A DNA stretch of 64,000 nucleotides, taken from the NCBI RefSeq assembly GCF_020184175.1, contig NC_065530.1, forward strand, positions 19,569,260 to 19,633,259, written 5' to 3'. Made by a program: the position numbers and the translations under genes. The notes beneath the pieces are model-generated. The model was given only the letters and a program-made list of their open reading frames with translations, made no database searches and was not told the DNA's origin. Positions 50,697 through 63,657 of the stretch are shown here, piece after piece (the first letter of the stretch is position 1; the number at the start of each line of letters is the position of its first letter). Source of the DNA: Aphis gossypii (lineage: Eukaryota > Arthropoda > Insecta > Hemiptera > Aphididae).

Positions 50697-53600
50697 GGAT
50701 CAATAATAATATGGAATATCTCCGAATTTAATGTCAAAAAATACGAAATACTGTTCTTTTGAAAAAATCACATTAAGTACAATTCTCGTTGAAAAAATAA
50801 GTTTTTGGATCCGAAATTTCACATATATGATCTAATATTCTAATGCGTTGCCTTCTTAAATTAAACGCAAAAAACCGTAAAAAATATCAAATTTAAATTT
50901 CTTATTCGGTACACTGCCACTTGTTGTCGGTTTTTTCTAAAAAAAACTAGTTTTTCTAATTTTTCACTGTGTTTAATTTATTTCATCATTTCCCAAACGA
51001 ACTATAAACATTAAAAAAACCTTGCAGTATCGAATTAATCAATAATAATATGGAATATCTCCGAATTTAATGTCAAAAAATACGAAATACTGTTTTTTTG
51101 AAAAAAACACATTAAGTACAATTCTCGTTGAAAAAATAAATTTTTGGATCCGAAATTTCACATATATGATCTAATGCGTTGCGTTATAACATTGAATGCT
51201 TTAAAACTTAAAATATTCGAAATTTTTATTTCATATTATACCCAGAGCCACTTGTTGTCAGTATTTTCAAAAAAATCTAGTTTTTCGTATTTTTCACAGT
51301 GTTAAATTTATTTCATCATTTCCCAAACGCACTATAAACATTAAAAAAACGTCGCAGTATCGAATTAATCAATAATAATATGGAATATCTCCAAATTTAA
51401 TGTCAAAAAATACGAAATACCGTTTTTTTGAAAAAATCTCATTAAGTACAATTCTCGTTGAAAAAATAAGTTTTTGGATCCGAAATTTCACATATATGAT
51501 CAAATGCGTTGCCTTCTTAAATTAAACGCAAAAAACCGTAAAAAATATCAAATTTAAATTTCTTATTCTGTCCACTGCCACTTGTTGTCGGTTTTTTCTA
51601 AAAAAAACTAGTTTTTCTAATTTTTCACTGTGTTTAATTCATTCCATCATTCTACAAACGCACTATAACATTACAAAAACGTCGCAGTATCGAATTAATC
51701 AATAATAATATGGAATATCTCCGAATTTAAAGTCAAAGAATACGAAATACCATTTTTTTGAAAAAATCTCATTACGTACAATTCTCTTTGAAAAAATAAG
51801 TTTTTGGATCCAAAATTTCACATATATGATCCAATGCGTTGCGTTATAACATTGAATGCTTAAAAACTTAAAATATTCGAAATTTTTATATCATATTGTA
51901 CCCAGAGCCACTTTTTGTCAGTATTTTCAAAAAATCTAGTTTTTCGTATTTTTCACAGTGTTAAATTTATTTCATCATTTCCCAAACGCGCTATAAACAT
52001 TAAAAAACGTCGCAGTATTGAATTAATCAATAATAATATGGAATATCTCCGAATTTAATGTCAAAAAATACGAAATACTGTTTTTTTGAAAAAATCACAT
52101 TAAGTACAATTCTCGTTGAAAAAATAAGTTTTTGGATCCGAAATTTCACGTATATGATCTAATGCGTTGCCTTATTAAATTAAACCCATAAAACCGTAAA
52201 AAATATCAAATTTAAATTTCTTATTCTGTCCACTGCCACGTGTTGTCGGTTTTTTCTAAAAAAAACTAGTTTTTCTAATTTTTCACTGTGTTAAATGTAT
52301 TTCATCATTTCCCAAACGCACTATAAACATAAAAAAAACGTCGCAGCATCGAATAGATCTGCAATAATATGGAATATCTCCGAATTTAATGTCAAAAAAT
52401 ACGAAATACCGTTTTTTTGAAAAAATCACATTAAGTACAATTCTCGTTGAAAAAATAAGTTTTTGGATCCGAAATTTCACATATATGATCTAATGCGTTG
52501 CCTTCTTAAATTAAACGCAAAAAACCGAAAAAATGTCAAATTTAAATTTCTTATTCTGTTTACTGCCACTTGTTGTCGGTTTTTTCTAAAAAAAACTAGT
52601 TTTTCTAATTTTTCACTGTGTTAAATGTATTTCATCATTTCCCAAACGCACTATAAACATAAAAAAAACGTCGCAGCATCGAATAGATCTGCAATAATAT
52701 GGAATATCTCCGAATTTAATGTCAAAAAATACGAAATACCGTTTTTTTGAAAAAATCATATTAAGTACAATTCTCGTTGAAAAAATAAATTTTTGGATCC
52801 GAAATTTCACATATATGATCTAATGCGTTGCGTTATAACATTGAATGCTTAAAAACTTAAAATATTCGAAATTTTTATTTCATATTATACCCAGAGCCAC
52901 TTGTTGTCAGTATTTTCAAAAAATCTAGTTTTTCGTATTTTTCAGTGTTAAATTTATTTCATCATTTCCCAAACGCACTATAAACATTAAAAAAACGTCG
53001 CAGCATCGAATAGATCTGCAATAATATGGAATATTTCCGAATTTAATGTCAAAAAATACGAAATACCGTTTTTTTGAAAAAATCTCATGATGTACAATTC
53101 TCGTTGAAAAAATAAGTTTTTGGATCCGAAATTTCACATATATGATCTAATGCGTTGCCTTCTTAAATTAAACGCAAAAAACCGAAAAAATGTCAAATTT
53201 AAATTTCTTATTCTGTTCACTGCCACTTGTTGTCGGTTTTTTCTAAAAAAAATTAGTTTTTCTAATTTTTCACTGTGTTAAATGTATTTCATCATTTCCC
53301 AAACGCACTATCAACATAAAAAAAACGTCGCAGCATCGAATAGATCTGCAATAATATGGAATATCTCCGAATTTAATGTCAAAAAATACGAAATACTGTT
53401 TTTTTGAAAAAATCACATTAAGTACAATTCTCGTTGAAAAAATAAGTTTTTGGATCCGAAATTTCACGTATATGATCTAATGCGTTGCCTTATTAAATTA
53501 AACCCATAAAACCGTAAAAAATATCAAATTTAAATTTCTTATTCTGTCCACTGCCACGTGTTGTCGGTTTTCTCTAAAGAAACTAGTTTTTCTAATTTTT

Positions 53601-56600
53601 CACTGTGTTTAATTTATTCCATCATTCTACAAACGCACTATAAACATTAAAAAAACGTCACAGCATCGATTAGAACTGTAATAATATGGAATATCTCCGA
53701 ATTTTATGTCAAAAAATACGAAATACCGTTTTTTTGAAAAAATCTCATTACCTACAATTATCGTTGAAAAAATAAGTTTTTGGATCCAAAATTTCACATA
53801 TATGATCTAATGCGTTGCGTTATAACATTGAATGCTTAAAAACTTAAAAAATTCGAAATTTTTATTTCATATTATACCCAGAGCCACTTGTTGTCAGTAT
53901 TTTCAAAAAATCTAGTTTTTCGTATTTTCCACAGTGTTAAATTTATTTCATCATTTCCCAAACGCACTATAAACATTAAAAAAACGTTGTAGTATCGAAT
54001 TAATCAATAATAATATGGAATATCTCCAAATTTAATGTCAAAAAATACGAAATACTGTTTTTTTGAAAAAATCACATAAAGTACAATTCTCGTTGAAAAA
54101 ATAAGTTTTTGGATCCGAAATTTCACATGTATGATCTAATGCGTTGCCTTCTTAAAATAAACGCAAAAAACCGAAAAAATGTCAAAATTTAATTTCTTAT
54201 TCTGTTCACTGCCACTTGTTGTCGGTTTTTTCTAAAAAAACTAGTTTTTCTAATTTTTCACTGTGTTAATGTATTTCATCATTTCCCAAACGCACTATAA
54301 ACATAAAAAAAACGTCGCAGCATCGAATAGATCTGCAATAATATGGAATATCTCCGAATTTAATGTCAAAAAATACGAAATACCGTTTTTTTGAAAAAAT
54401 CACATTAAGTACATTCTCGTTGAAAAAATAAGTTTTTGGATCCGAAATTTCACATATATGATCTAATGCGTTGCCTTCTTAAATTAAACGCAAAAAACCG
54501 AAAAAATGTCAAATTTAAATTTCTTATTCTTTTCTTTTCTTTTTTCCACTTGTTGTCGTTTTTTCTAAAAAAAACTAGTTTTTCTAATTTTTCACTGTGT
54601 TAAATGTATTTCATCATTTCCCAAACGCACTATAAACATAAAAAAAACGTCGCGGCATCGAATAGATCTGCAATAATATGGAATATCTCCGAATTTAATG
54701 TCAAAAAATACGAAATACCGTTTTTTTGAAAAAATCACATTAAGTACAATTCTCGTTGAAAAAATAAATTTTTGGATCCAAAATTTCACATATATGATCT
54801 AATGCGTTGCGTTATAACATTGAATGCTTAAAAACTTAAAAAATTCGAAATTTTTATTTCATATTATACCCAGAGCCACTTGTTGTCGGTATTTTCAAAA
54901 AAAATCTAGTTTTTCGTATTTTTCACAGTGTTAAATTTATTTCATCATTTCCCAAACGCACTATAAACATTAAAAAAACGTCGCAGCATCGAATAGAACT
55001 GTAATAATATGGAATATCTCCGAATTTTATGTCAAAAAATACGAAATACCGTTTTTTTGAAAAAATCACATTAAGTACAATTCTCGTTGAAAAAATAAAT
55101 TTTTGGATCCAAAATTTCACATATATGATCTAATGCGTTGCGTTATAAGTTTATAACATTGAATGCTTAAAAACTTAAAATATTCGAAATTTTTATTTCA
55201 TATTATACCCAGAGCCACTTGTTGTCGGTATTTTCAAAAAAAATCTAGTTTTTCGTATTTTTCACAGTGTTAAATTTATTTCATCATTTCCCAAACGCGC
55301 TATAAACATTAAAAAAACGTCACAGCATCGATTAGAACTGTAATAATATGGAATATCTCCGAATTATATGTCAAAAAATACGAAATACCGTTTTTTTGAA
55401 AAAATCTCATTACCTACAATTATCGTTGAAAAATAAGTTTTTGGATCCAAAATTTCACATATATGATCTAATGCGTTGCCTTCTTAAAATAAACGCAAAA
55501 AACCGAAAAAATGTCAAATTTAAATTTCTATTCTGTTCACTGCCACTTGTTGTCGGTTTTTTCTAAAAAAAATTAGTTTTTCTAATTTTTCACTGTGTTA
55601 AATGTATTTCATCATTTCCCAAACGCACTATCAACATAAAAAAAACGTCGCAGCATCGAATAGATCTGCAATAATATGGAATATCTCCGAATTTAATGTC
55701 AAAAAATACGAAATACCGTTTTTTTGAAAAAATCACATTAAGTACAATTCTCGTTGAAAAAATAAATTTTTGGATCCGAAATTTCACATTTATGATCAAA
55801 TGCGTTGCCTTCTTAAATTAAACGCAAAAAACCGTAAAAAATATCAAATTTAAATTTCTTATTCTGTTCACTGCCACTTGTTGTCGGTTTTTTCTAATAA
55901 AAACTAGTTTTTCTAATTTTTCACTGTGTTAAATGTATTTCATCATTTCCCAAACGCACTATAAACATTAAAAAAACGTCGCAGTATCGAATTAATCAAT
56001 AATAATATGGAATATCTCCGAATTTAATGTCAAAAAATACGAAATACCGTTTTTTTGAAAAATTCTCATTACGTACAATTCTCGTTGAAAAACTAAGTTT
56101 TTGGATCCAAAATTTCACATATATGATCTAATGCGTTGTGTTATAACATTGAATGCTTTAAAACTTAAAATATTCGAAATTTTTATTTCATATTATACCC
56201 AGAGCCATTTGTTGTCAGAATTTTCAAAAAAATCTAGTTTTTCGTATTTTTCACAGTGTTATATTTATTTCATCATTTCCCAAACGCAATATAAACATTA
56301 AAAAAACGTCGCAGTATCGAATTAATCAATAATAATATGGAATATCTCCAAATTTAATGTCAAAAAATACGAAATACCGTTTTTTTGAAAAAATCTCATT
56401 AAGTACAATTCTCGTTGAAAAAATAAGTTTTTGGATCCGAAATTTCACATATATGATCTAATGCGTTGCCTTATTAAATTAAACGCAAAAAACCGTAAAA
56501 AATATCAAATTTAAATTTCTTATTCTGTCCACTGCCACTTGTTGTCGGTTTTTTCTAAAAAAACTAGTTTTTCTAATTTTTCACTGTGTTTAATTCATTC

Positions 56601-57745
56601 CGTCATTCTACAAACGCACTATAAACATTACAAAAACGCCGCAGTATTGAATTAATCAATAATAATATGGAATATCTCCGAATTTAAAGTCAATGAATAC
56701 GAAATACCATTTTTTTGAAAAAATCTCATTACGTACAATTCTCTTTGAAAAAATAAATTTTTGGATCCAAAATTTCACATATATGATCTAATGCGTTGCC
56801 TTCTTAAATTAAACGCAAAAAACCGAAAAAATATCAAATTTAAATTTCTTATTCTGTTCACTGCCACTTGTTGTCGGTTTTTTCTAAAAAAAACTAGTTT
56901 TTCTAATTTCCCAAACGAAATATAAACATTAAAAAAACGTCGCAGCATCGAATAAATCTGCAATAATATGGAATATCTCCGAATTTTATGTCAAAAAATA
57001 CGAAATACCGTTTTTTTGAAAAAATCTCATTACCTACAATTATCGTTGAAAAAATAAGTTTTTGGATCCAAAATTTCACATATATGATCTAATGCGTTGC
57101 GTTATAACATTGAATGCTTAAAAACTTAAAAAATTCGAAATTTTTATTTCATATTATACCCAGAGCCACTTGTTGTCGGTATTTTCAAAAAAAATCTAGT
57201 TTTTCGTATTTTTCACAGTGTTAAATTTATTTCATCATTTCCCAAACGCGCTATAAACATTAAAAAAACGTCGCAGTATTGAATTAATCAATAATAATAT
57301 GGAATATCTCCGAATTTAATGTCAAAAAATACGAAATACTGTTTTTTTGAAAAAATCTCATTAAGTACAATTTTCGTTGAAAAAATAAGTTTTTGGATCC
57401 GAAATTTCACATATATGATCTAATGCGTTGCCTTCTTAAATTAAACGCAAAAAACCTTAAAAAATATCAAATTTAAATTTCTTATTCTGTCCACTGCCAC
57501 TTGTTGTCGGTTTTTTCTAAAAAAAACTAGTTTTTCTAATTTTTCACTGTGTTTAATTCATTCCATCATTCTACAAACGCACTATAAACATTACAAAAAC
57601 GTCGCAGTATCGAATTAATCAATAATAATATGGAATATCTCCGAATTTAATGTCAAACAACACTATGTACCATTTTTTTGAAAAAATCAAATTTTTTACA
57701 ATTCATGGTGATGGAGTAAGTTTTCAAATTCAAAATTCCACATAA
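50697..57745. repeat. Satellite-like tandem array, about 330-bp unit, two subfamilies
   Basis: Twenty-one units, each marked by a TTTTTGGATCC box. GGATCC starts at 50807, 51146, 51476, 51806, 52134, 52465, 52795, 53122, 53452, 53782, 54111, 54438, 54774, 55105, 55443, 55772, 56103, 56433, 56763, 57064 and 57395. Spacing is mostly 327-339 bp, with one 301-bp unit. A diverged 22nd copy ends the array near 57745. Every unit shares AATAATATGGAATATCTCC and AAAATACGAAATAC. After GGATCC the unit is either type A (GCCTTCTTAAATTAAACGC) or type B (GCGTTATAACATTGAATGC). The order is A B A B A A B A A B A A B B A A B A A B A. The repeated 65-codon - strand ORFs are by-products of the repeat. Confidence 0.96.
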
Positions 57746-60700
57746 CTAGATAAAACTTATTTATTTATTACAGTATTTTTTAATAAATTTTAAAATTTTA
57801 CTGATCAATAATTCCCAACATATTTTGGATCATAGGTTTGGAGAGATTAAATATCTATATTTGTATAATTATAAGTTATAATTTTTATATTCAATTCATA
57901 ATTAATAAGATTAATGATATTATTTAACATGATAACTTATAAGTATAGTAAATATTAACAATGATATCAAACTAGGTTTAATAGAATATTTTTTACAGAA
58001 TTTAATACTTAAATCTTTAATACAGCGGTCTACTAAAATAATAATTTATAATATATTTATTTATTATTTTTATTCTACATAAGCTATTAAAAATAAAATA
58101 TGGATATTATAAATTATAACAATTTTTCATACTATTATAATATTGTGATAAATATTTATAACTAATTAATAATAATAATATGAACCACATTAAATCACTT
58201 ATAAAAATGTGTCAAAATATAATTTTTAATTTAGGTTTACGATATAACTAAAATAAACATTAATATCAGTCAATACTTATTTTTAGTATTTTTTCTAAAA
58301 CGATTAATAATTGGGACTTTATATTCATTTAAAAATGAGCCTAAATGTGTATCTTAAAAAAATAAATTTTTTTTATAAAAACGTGTACGTAGGCAGTTTT
58401 TCTTATCGGCGTTTATATTGTTGTTTGTAAGTCTATTACACAAGGCATTTTATTTTTTCATATATTAAATGTCTTATATTATTTCTGTTAATGTTGGTGA
58501 ATACTTTTAAAATTGTAGGTAACAAATAGTATATTTCTTTATTTTTTAGTAGGTTTCTGTACCTACGTAATTTTTTTTTTAATATTTTTCTATAATACCT
58601 AAAAGTGTATAAAATTACAAAATGACAAATGACGTCAAAGGTTTTTAATAATTATGGTGATTATCAGATCAAAAGACATATCCATTTTTTATTGTTTGAA
58701 GATATTGGATAATGAAACGTTTTTTAGAAATGTTTTTAAAATGTGATACGAATGGTACAACAATAATACTCTTGATTATTTTATTGTGAATTATCTTTTT
58801 AGAATTTTAGTAAGTATATTATACAAGAAAATGCACCTTAATTGCTGATCTCACCATCACTTGCTAAATCATGCTCATGGTCAGTGAAACGCGATAATTA
58901 TATTCGTTAAAAGTATTAGCTAATGCTACGATAGTATAATTCTAAATAAAATGACTGTTTAAACATAGACATATTAGCCCTTCAGTTTTGGGGGATCGAG
59001 TTGTTTTTAAATTTTTTTTTTCATAAGCTTATTAACTTCTTTATATCTACAGCGTTATAAATACTTTAAAATTCTTAGTTTTTTTTTTATGTAGTGTTAT
59101 ATGTGTCTTCTATTTATCTTTTAAAAAATAAAACATGATATGTATACTTACATTATGATGGTAATTTTTTTAATATCTATACATAATAACTAATGAGTAG
59201 ATGATAATAGGTATGTAAATTAACATAATGGAAGTTATTTCAAATCATTTTTCCTTTAAAGATAAAAAACGGAGTCATAGGTAATATTTATGACAACACT
59301 TAGAGTTCTATAGTTTACAATTACTTTAATACCTACCTATTAAAAGCAAAATATTAAATTAATTTATACAATAATAGATAATCTTATAACATGTTGGATT
59401 GTAAGCTATAAAATAATTATAAAAATTATTGGTATAGATATACTCAATTTTATGATTTAACTTGAGGTACTTGAATGTTATTATTTGAGTGGGTGCAAAT
59501 CTTAAATCTATAATGAATTGGTTTCAGTGAAGAAAAATTAATGTATTTTTATTGGTAATGATACATCAAATTTCAATTATCTTAATTCGTAACTTCACTT
59601 AAATGAATTTGAATTTTACAAAACCAAAGCTATATAAATAATGCAACTGTAGAGTTCCTTTTAAATTTAAAATTTATAGTTTACATGGTATGAACAGATA
59701 GAACGTTATGAATAGTGTTATCTCTGCTTAACAAATTTATATTTAACGAAATATTTTAAGAAACCATAAAATTGTCATTTATCAACATTTCTATTCAACG
59801 AGCAATTAATTTTGTGTTAAATTTATGTAAAATATTCCAAAAATATTGTATTCTTACGTATTTATAAAAAAACACACTCGTCAATCAGACTTAATTAAAC
59901 AATTACGAATTTACAATCGTTTTTACTGTTAAAATGATATAATAATTGTTCAACAGGATATCAGAAACTTCTTCAACAACAAAGAATAAAAAAAAAATTA
60001 TAATTTACAATTTTACATAATTGATATAATTGAAAAGTATATTTTTATTATCTTTTTTTTATTTATTAATATAATATATTATTATTTGCATGTATTTTAT
60101 ACATCAACAAATTAATTTTTATATGAAAAAATATTATTTTCATTTAACGAATTTTTTTTTCAAAAAACTTTTAAGTTTGTTAAATTGGGGTTCAATTTTA
60201 ATCAACAAAGGTTTTTTTATTATTGTTATAAGGCTACAACGCTTATGGTTATTAGCCTAGTACCTACATATAATTTCAGCATTAAATTTAAATTTAAAAT
60301 TTGATTATTTTTTTTTTCCTGTTTACTTAGAGCTATATAAAACATTACATTAGGTGTATAATATACCTAATATATTCAATGATCGAAGTGACTTAGAAAA
60401 GTTGGTAGAACAAGTATATGTTTTGCTTATAGTTGTGTTACGAATAATTACACAATCTGTATGTTATTGGTTTTAGCCACTTTAGGACATAGGATTGGGT
60501 TTTTAAATAAAATTTAATCAGGGAAAGAAGTATGAGAATAAAAAAACTAAGTTATAGCATCTTCGATTACTGTTGGAGGTAATATGATAATTTATTCATT
60601 ACTTATAAGTAACAATAATCAATAATATTATGTATACTCTGTACAATCATTCCAATCATGAATGTTTATAGTATTTCTAAGCAAATTCAATTGTATCTCA

Positions 60701-61440
60701 ATGCATAATGTGTTACCCATTAAACTATAATATTAAAGTAAGGCACATGCGATGATATGATTTAAACTGATTTTTAATACTTATGTACAATTAGGAGACG
60801 CGTATTTTGTTGTAATACCTATTTAAATAAAAAGCCGTTTTCATAATATAATTGTATAGTTAAGTCCAACAACGACGTATCAAAAGTGAAATTTCCGGGA
60901 GTGTTCAAACGTTATAAATTACACAAATATTTTTCATGTGAATTTTTGAATAGTTTATAATTAAATAATACCTATACAATTATTGTACTGAGCTCTCGAA
61001 AAGTACTGTGACCAATACGACTATATTATGATATTATTAGTTATATTTATGCGCGTATAGTGCAGAGCACTCTTCTGTCGGGACTATATAGTTTATCAAC
61101 ACAATATTTGCTCGTGTAATTTTTTATCGGTTTTTTAAAACAAAACCGTATTCCTGTTTAAGGACTTATAATACCCGTACAGCGTATATTATATAATGTT
61201 ATGTAGGTTTTACTCGTTATAAAAATACGGCTAAGATGACATTTGGAGTACCAGAGATAAACCGGTAACCATAAGTCGTATACACGAGATAAAGCACGCG
61301 AAGATCTCTACATCGCGGTTTTATTTACGTAATAATATATAGAATATAGCGATGAATACGCATTAGATTCGGCCACGTATTAATGTTGTGTACAACGATA
61401 ACGATACATAACGTGCGCCTAAAACGTTGTACCGTTACAG
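57746..61440. other. AT-rich intergenic DNA upstream of the array's right edge
   Basis: No supportable gene; AT-rich with poly-T tracts. A TTTATT at 61320-61325 reads AATAAA on the - strand, about 140 nt past the receptor stop, and is the likely poly(A) signal of the adenosine receptor gene. Confidence 0.5.
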
Positions 61441-61463
61441 TCACGACATATTAGCCGAGCGGT

Positions 61464-63657
61464 TCACTCGACGAGCTGACGGACTGACAGCAACACGGGC
61501 GTGGACGGGTCGATGACGATCGTGACGATCCCACGGCGGTCCTGTCCGGCGGGATGCTGCGGCGCGTCTCCTACGTCGGCGGCGGCGGCGGCGGTGGACC
61601 TGGCGTTCTTGGCGGACCGGCGCCAACAGTCGACGACGATCGACCGGGACGAACTGCCCGAACACGTCAGCGACGAGCTGACGGAACACTGGCTGGTGGT
61701 GCCGTTGACGGCGGCGGTTCCGGTGACGGCGGCCACCACGGTGATGCACCCGGACCGGGACTGCGCGCCGGCGTTCCGGTGCCGCGAACTCTTCTTGCAC
61801 AGCAACAGCGACCGGAACGCGTTCCGGAAGTCCTTCAGGTGGTACGCGTACAGCAGCGGGTTGCCGGCCGAGTTGAGGTGCGACAGGATGATGCAGCCGT
61901 GCATGAGGGGCGCGGGCACGGGACAATCGTCGCAGAACGCCTGCACGCAGTTGATGGTGTACAGCGGCATCCAGCAGACGGCGAAGAACGCGACGATTAT
62001 CGACAGGTTCTGCGTGGCCTTCACCTCGCTTTTCCGGGCCGCGCCCAGCACGCGCAGTTTCGTCGGGCTGTCGCCGCCCCGTTGGCCGCCGTTCAGCAGC
62101 GTCATCTGTTTGATCTGAAACGGCACTGAAGGTTTGATTTGATTTTTCTCTGTATGGGTATACGTAACATTAGTGTTGCATAATGTGTAACGCCGCATCC
62201 GGTAATCGAGCGGTATTAAATTGTTGAACGTACTCGGGGGGGGGGGGGAGTAAACAATGTTCGGGTACCAAAAACATATACGTATTGTGTATGTAATAAA
62301 TTGCATTTACAATATTAAATCGGATAAAAATAAAAACTGTAAGTCATAGCGAGTTTTGTTTTTTTTTTAACCAGGATATTTTTTAAGGATCACCTGCATT
62401 TTATGCTATCCATAATCTCGTGAAAAATTATTTTAAACGCGTTCACGGACTACAGTAGCGTACTGTGTATGAGTGGTCTTTATAGATAAACTCAAAAGCG
62501 CGATTTGGATGGAGGAATCTTAGGTGCGTGCTTAGCACCCCCACATTTTTCAATTTTAATTTAGATTTTATAATTGTAACAGGTATTCATAACCATAAAA
62601 TAACATCATAAAAAAATGGAGGGATTTTATCGCATTCAGTTTTTTCATTGAAATCGCGCCCCCGAAAAAGCTCATGTTTATTTTCTTTAAAAATGATTCA
62701 AATAAGCAATTTTTTCTCCAGAATTTCGAGTTTTTCAAATTCACAACATGAGGTGAAATCAATGCACTTACATTTTCCCTAATAAAAATGGTTTGGTTGA
62801 ATTGATAAAGTCCCACATTAAAAACTTAATTTTAGCACCGGCGAAAAGAAAATCTGATGATTAAGATTTTAATATCTATACATTTTATGTATTTATAAAT
62901 TATAATATTGTAAAGCAAACAGGTGTTTTTATTTATTCATTGACGGAAATTCCATAAAAAAATACCTTAGAGTGTCAACATTTTGACTGAAGTCAAAGAC
63001 ATTATTTATATGATGTTTTTATGAAGTTAACTAATACATATACTTAAGTACACATAAGTATGTGTATTGTGTACTCGAAAAAAAGTTTATCATAATTATA
63101 CTTGAAAAATAATTTTTTTTTATTAGAAGTTAGTTTTAAAATTAATAACATAAAATAATAATAAATAAATACTTGTTATAAATTAAATTTAAATCTATAA
63201 AACCCTATACACTCGAGTACTACTGCTATTCCACTTTTTTAGTGTTCGAAATTGATTTGAGTTTATAAAATAATGATGATAAATGATTATTTATTTTCAA
63301 TAAAATTATTATATAGTTAGTATTAATTTTGTTAACTCATTTTGTAGATTAAACAAGTTGATGATTTTATATCAGCTGTAAATACTATTAAATATGTATT
63401 ATAAACATTTTTATTCGTGACATTATATTTTTTATTACTTACTTGTTTTATTACGACTGTATAAATATGAGCATAGGAGGTGGCCATAAATAGCGCAGGT
63501 AAAATAATAGTCGCTAAGTATAAAAACACCAAGTAACTATAATCCATTACGAGACTGAATTCGCATGCGTCTAATGATGGACCTTTGGCGGCTCTCCAGC
63601 CCATAAGTGGCAAAAAGCCTATCAGCAGACCCATTATCCAGCAAATACATATAATAC
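61464..63657 (-). CDS. AdoR: Adenosine receptor-like GPCR (3' part; 5' exons beyond the window)
   Basis: Two - strand exons, 63443-63657 and 61464-62114, join in phase 0 through a GTAAGT..TTTCAG intron, giving 287 complete codons. The first encodes TM4 (IICICWIMGLLIGFLPLMGW), an extracellular loop with a Cys (DACEF) and TM5 (YLVFLYLATIILPALFMATSY). The second encodes TM6 (NLSIIVAFFAVCWMPLYTIN), a third extracellular loop with CDDC (compare CPDC of vertebrate A2A receptors), TM7 with SHLNSAGNPLLYAY (the NPxxY motif as NPLLY) and helix 8 (HLKDFRNAF). A Ser/Thr/Ala-rich tail of about 110 residues follows. TM6-TM7 with the SH.NS..NP..YAY signature is characteristic of adenosine receptors, which couple extracellular adenosine to cAMP. 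The 63443 exon begins at an AG acceptor in phase 1, so TM1-TM3 and the DRY motif must lie beyond 64000. GC content of the last exon is far above its surroundings. Confidence 0.9.
62115..63442 (-). other. Last intron of the adenosine receptor gene
   Basis: A 1.3-kb intron with an 11-base G run (near 62238). It also has GC-richer patches with related words AAAGCGCGATTTGGATG (near 62498) and, in reverse, GGGGGCGCGATTTCAATG (near 62650), which may be the ends of a small decayed transposon. Confidence 0.6.

Noticed and set aside
52283..55799. Repeated ~65-codon - strand ORFs (MKFRIQK...)
   Set aside because: They recur once per satellite unit at the same phase and share the repeat's variants. No start context or conservation beyond the DNA repeat, so they are by-products.
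61501..62129. Two + strand ORFs of about 200 codons
   Set aside because: They are antisense to the GC-rich last exon of the adenosine receptor; the - strand reading has clear TM6/TM7 motifs.
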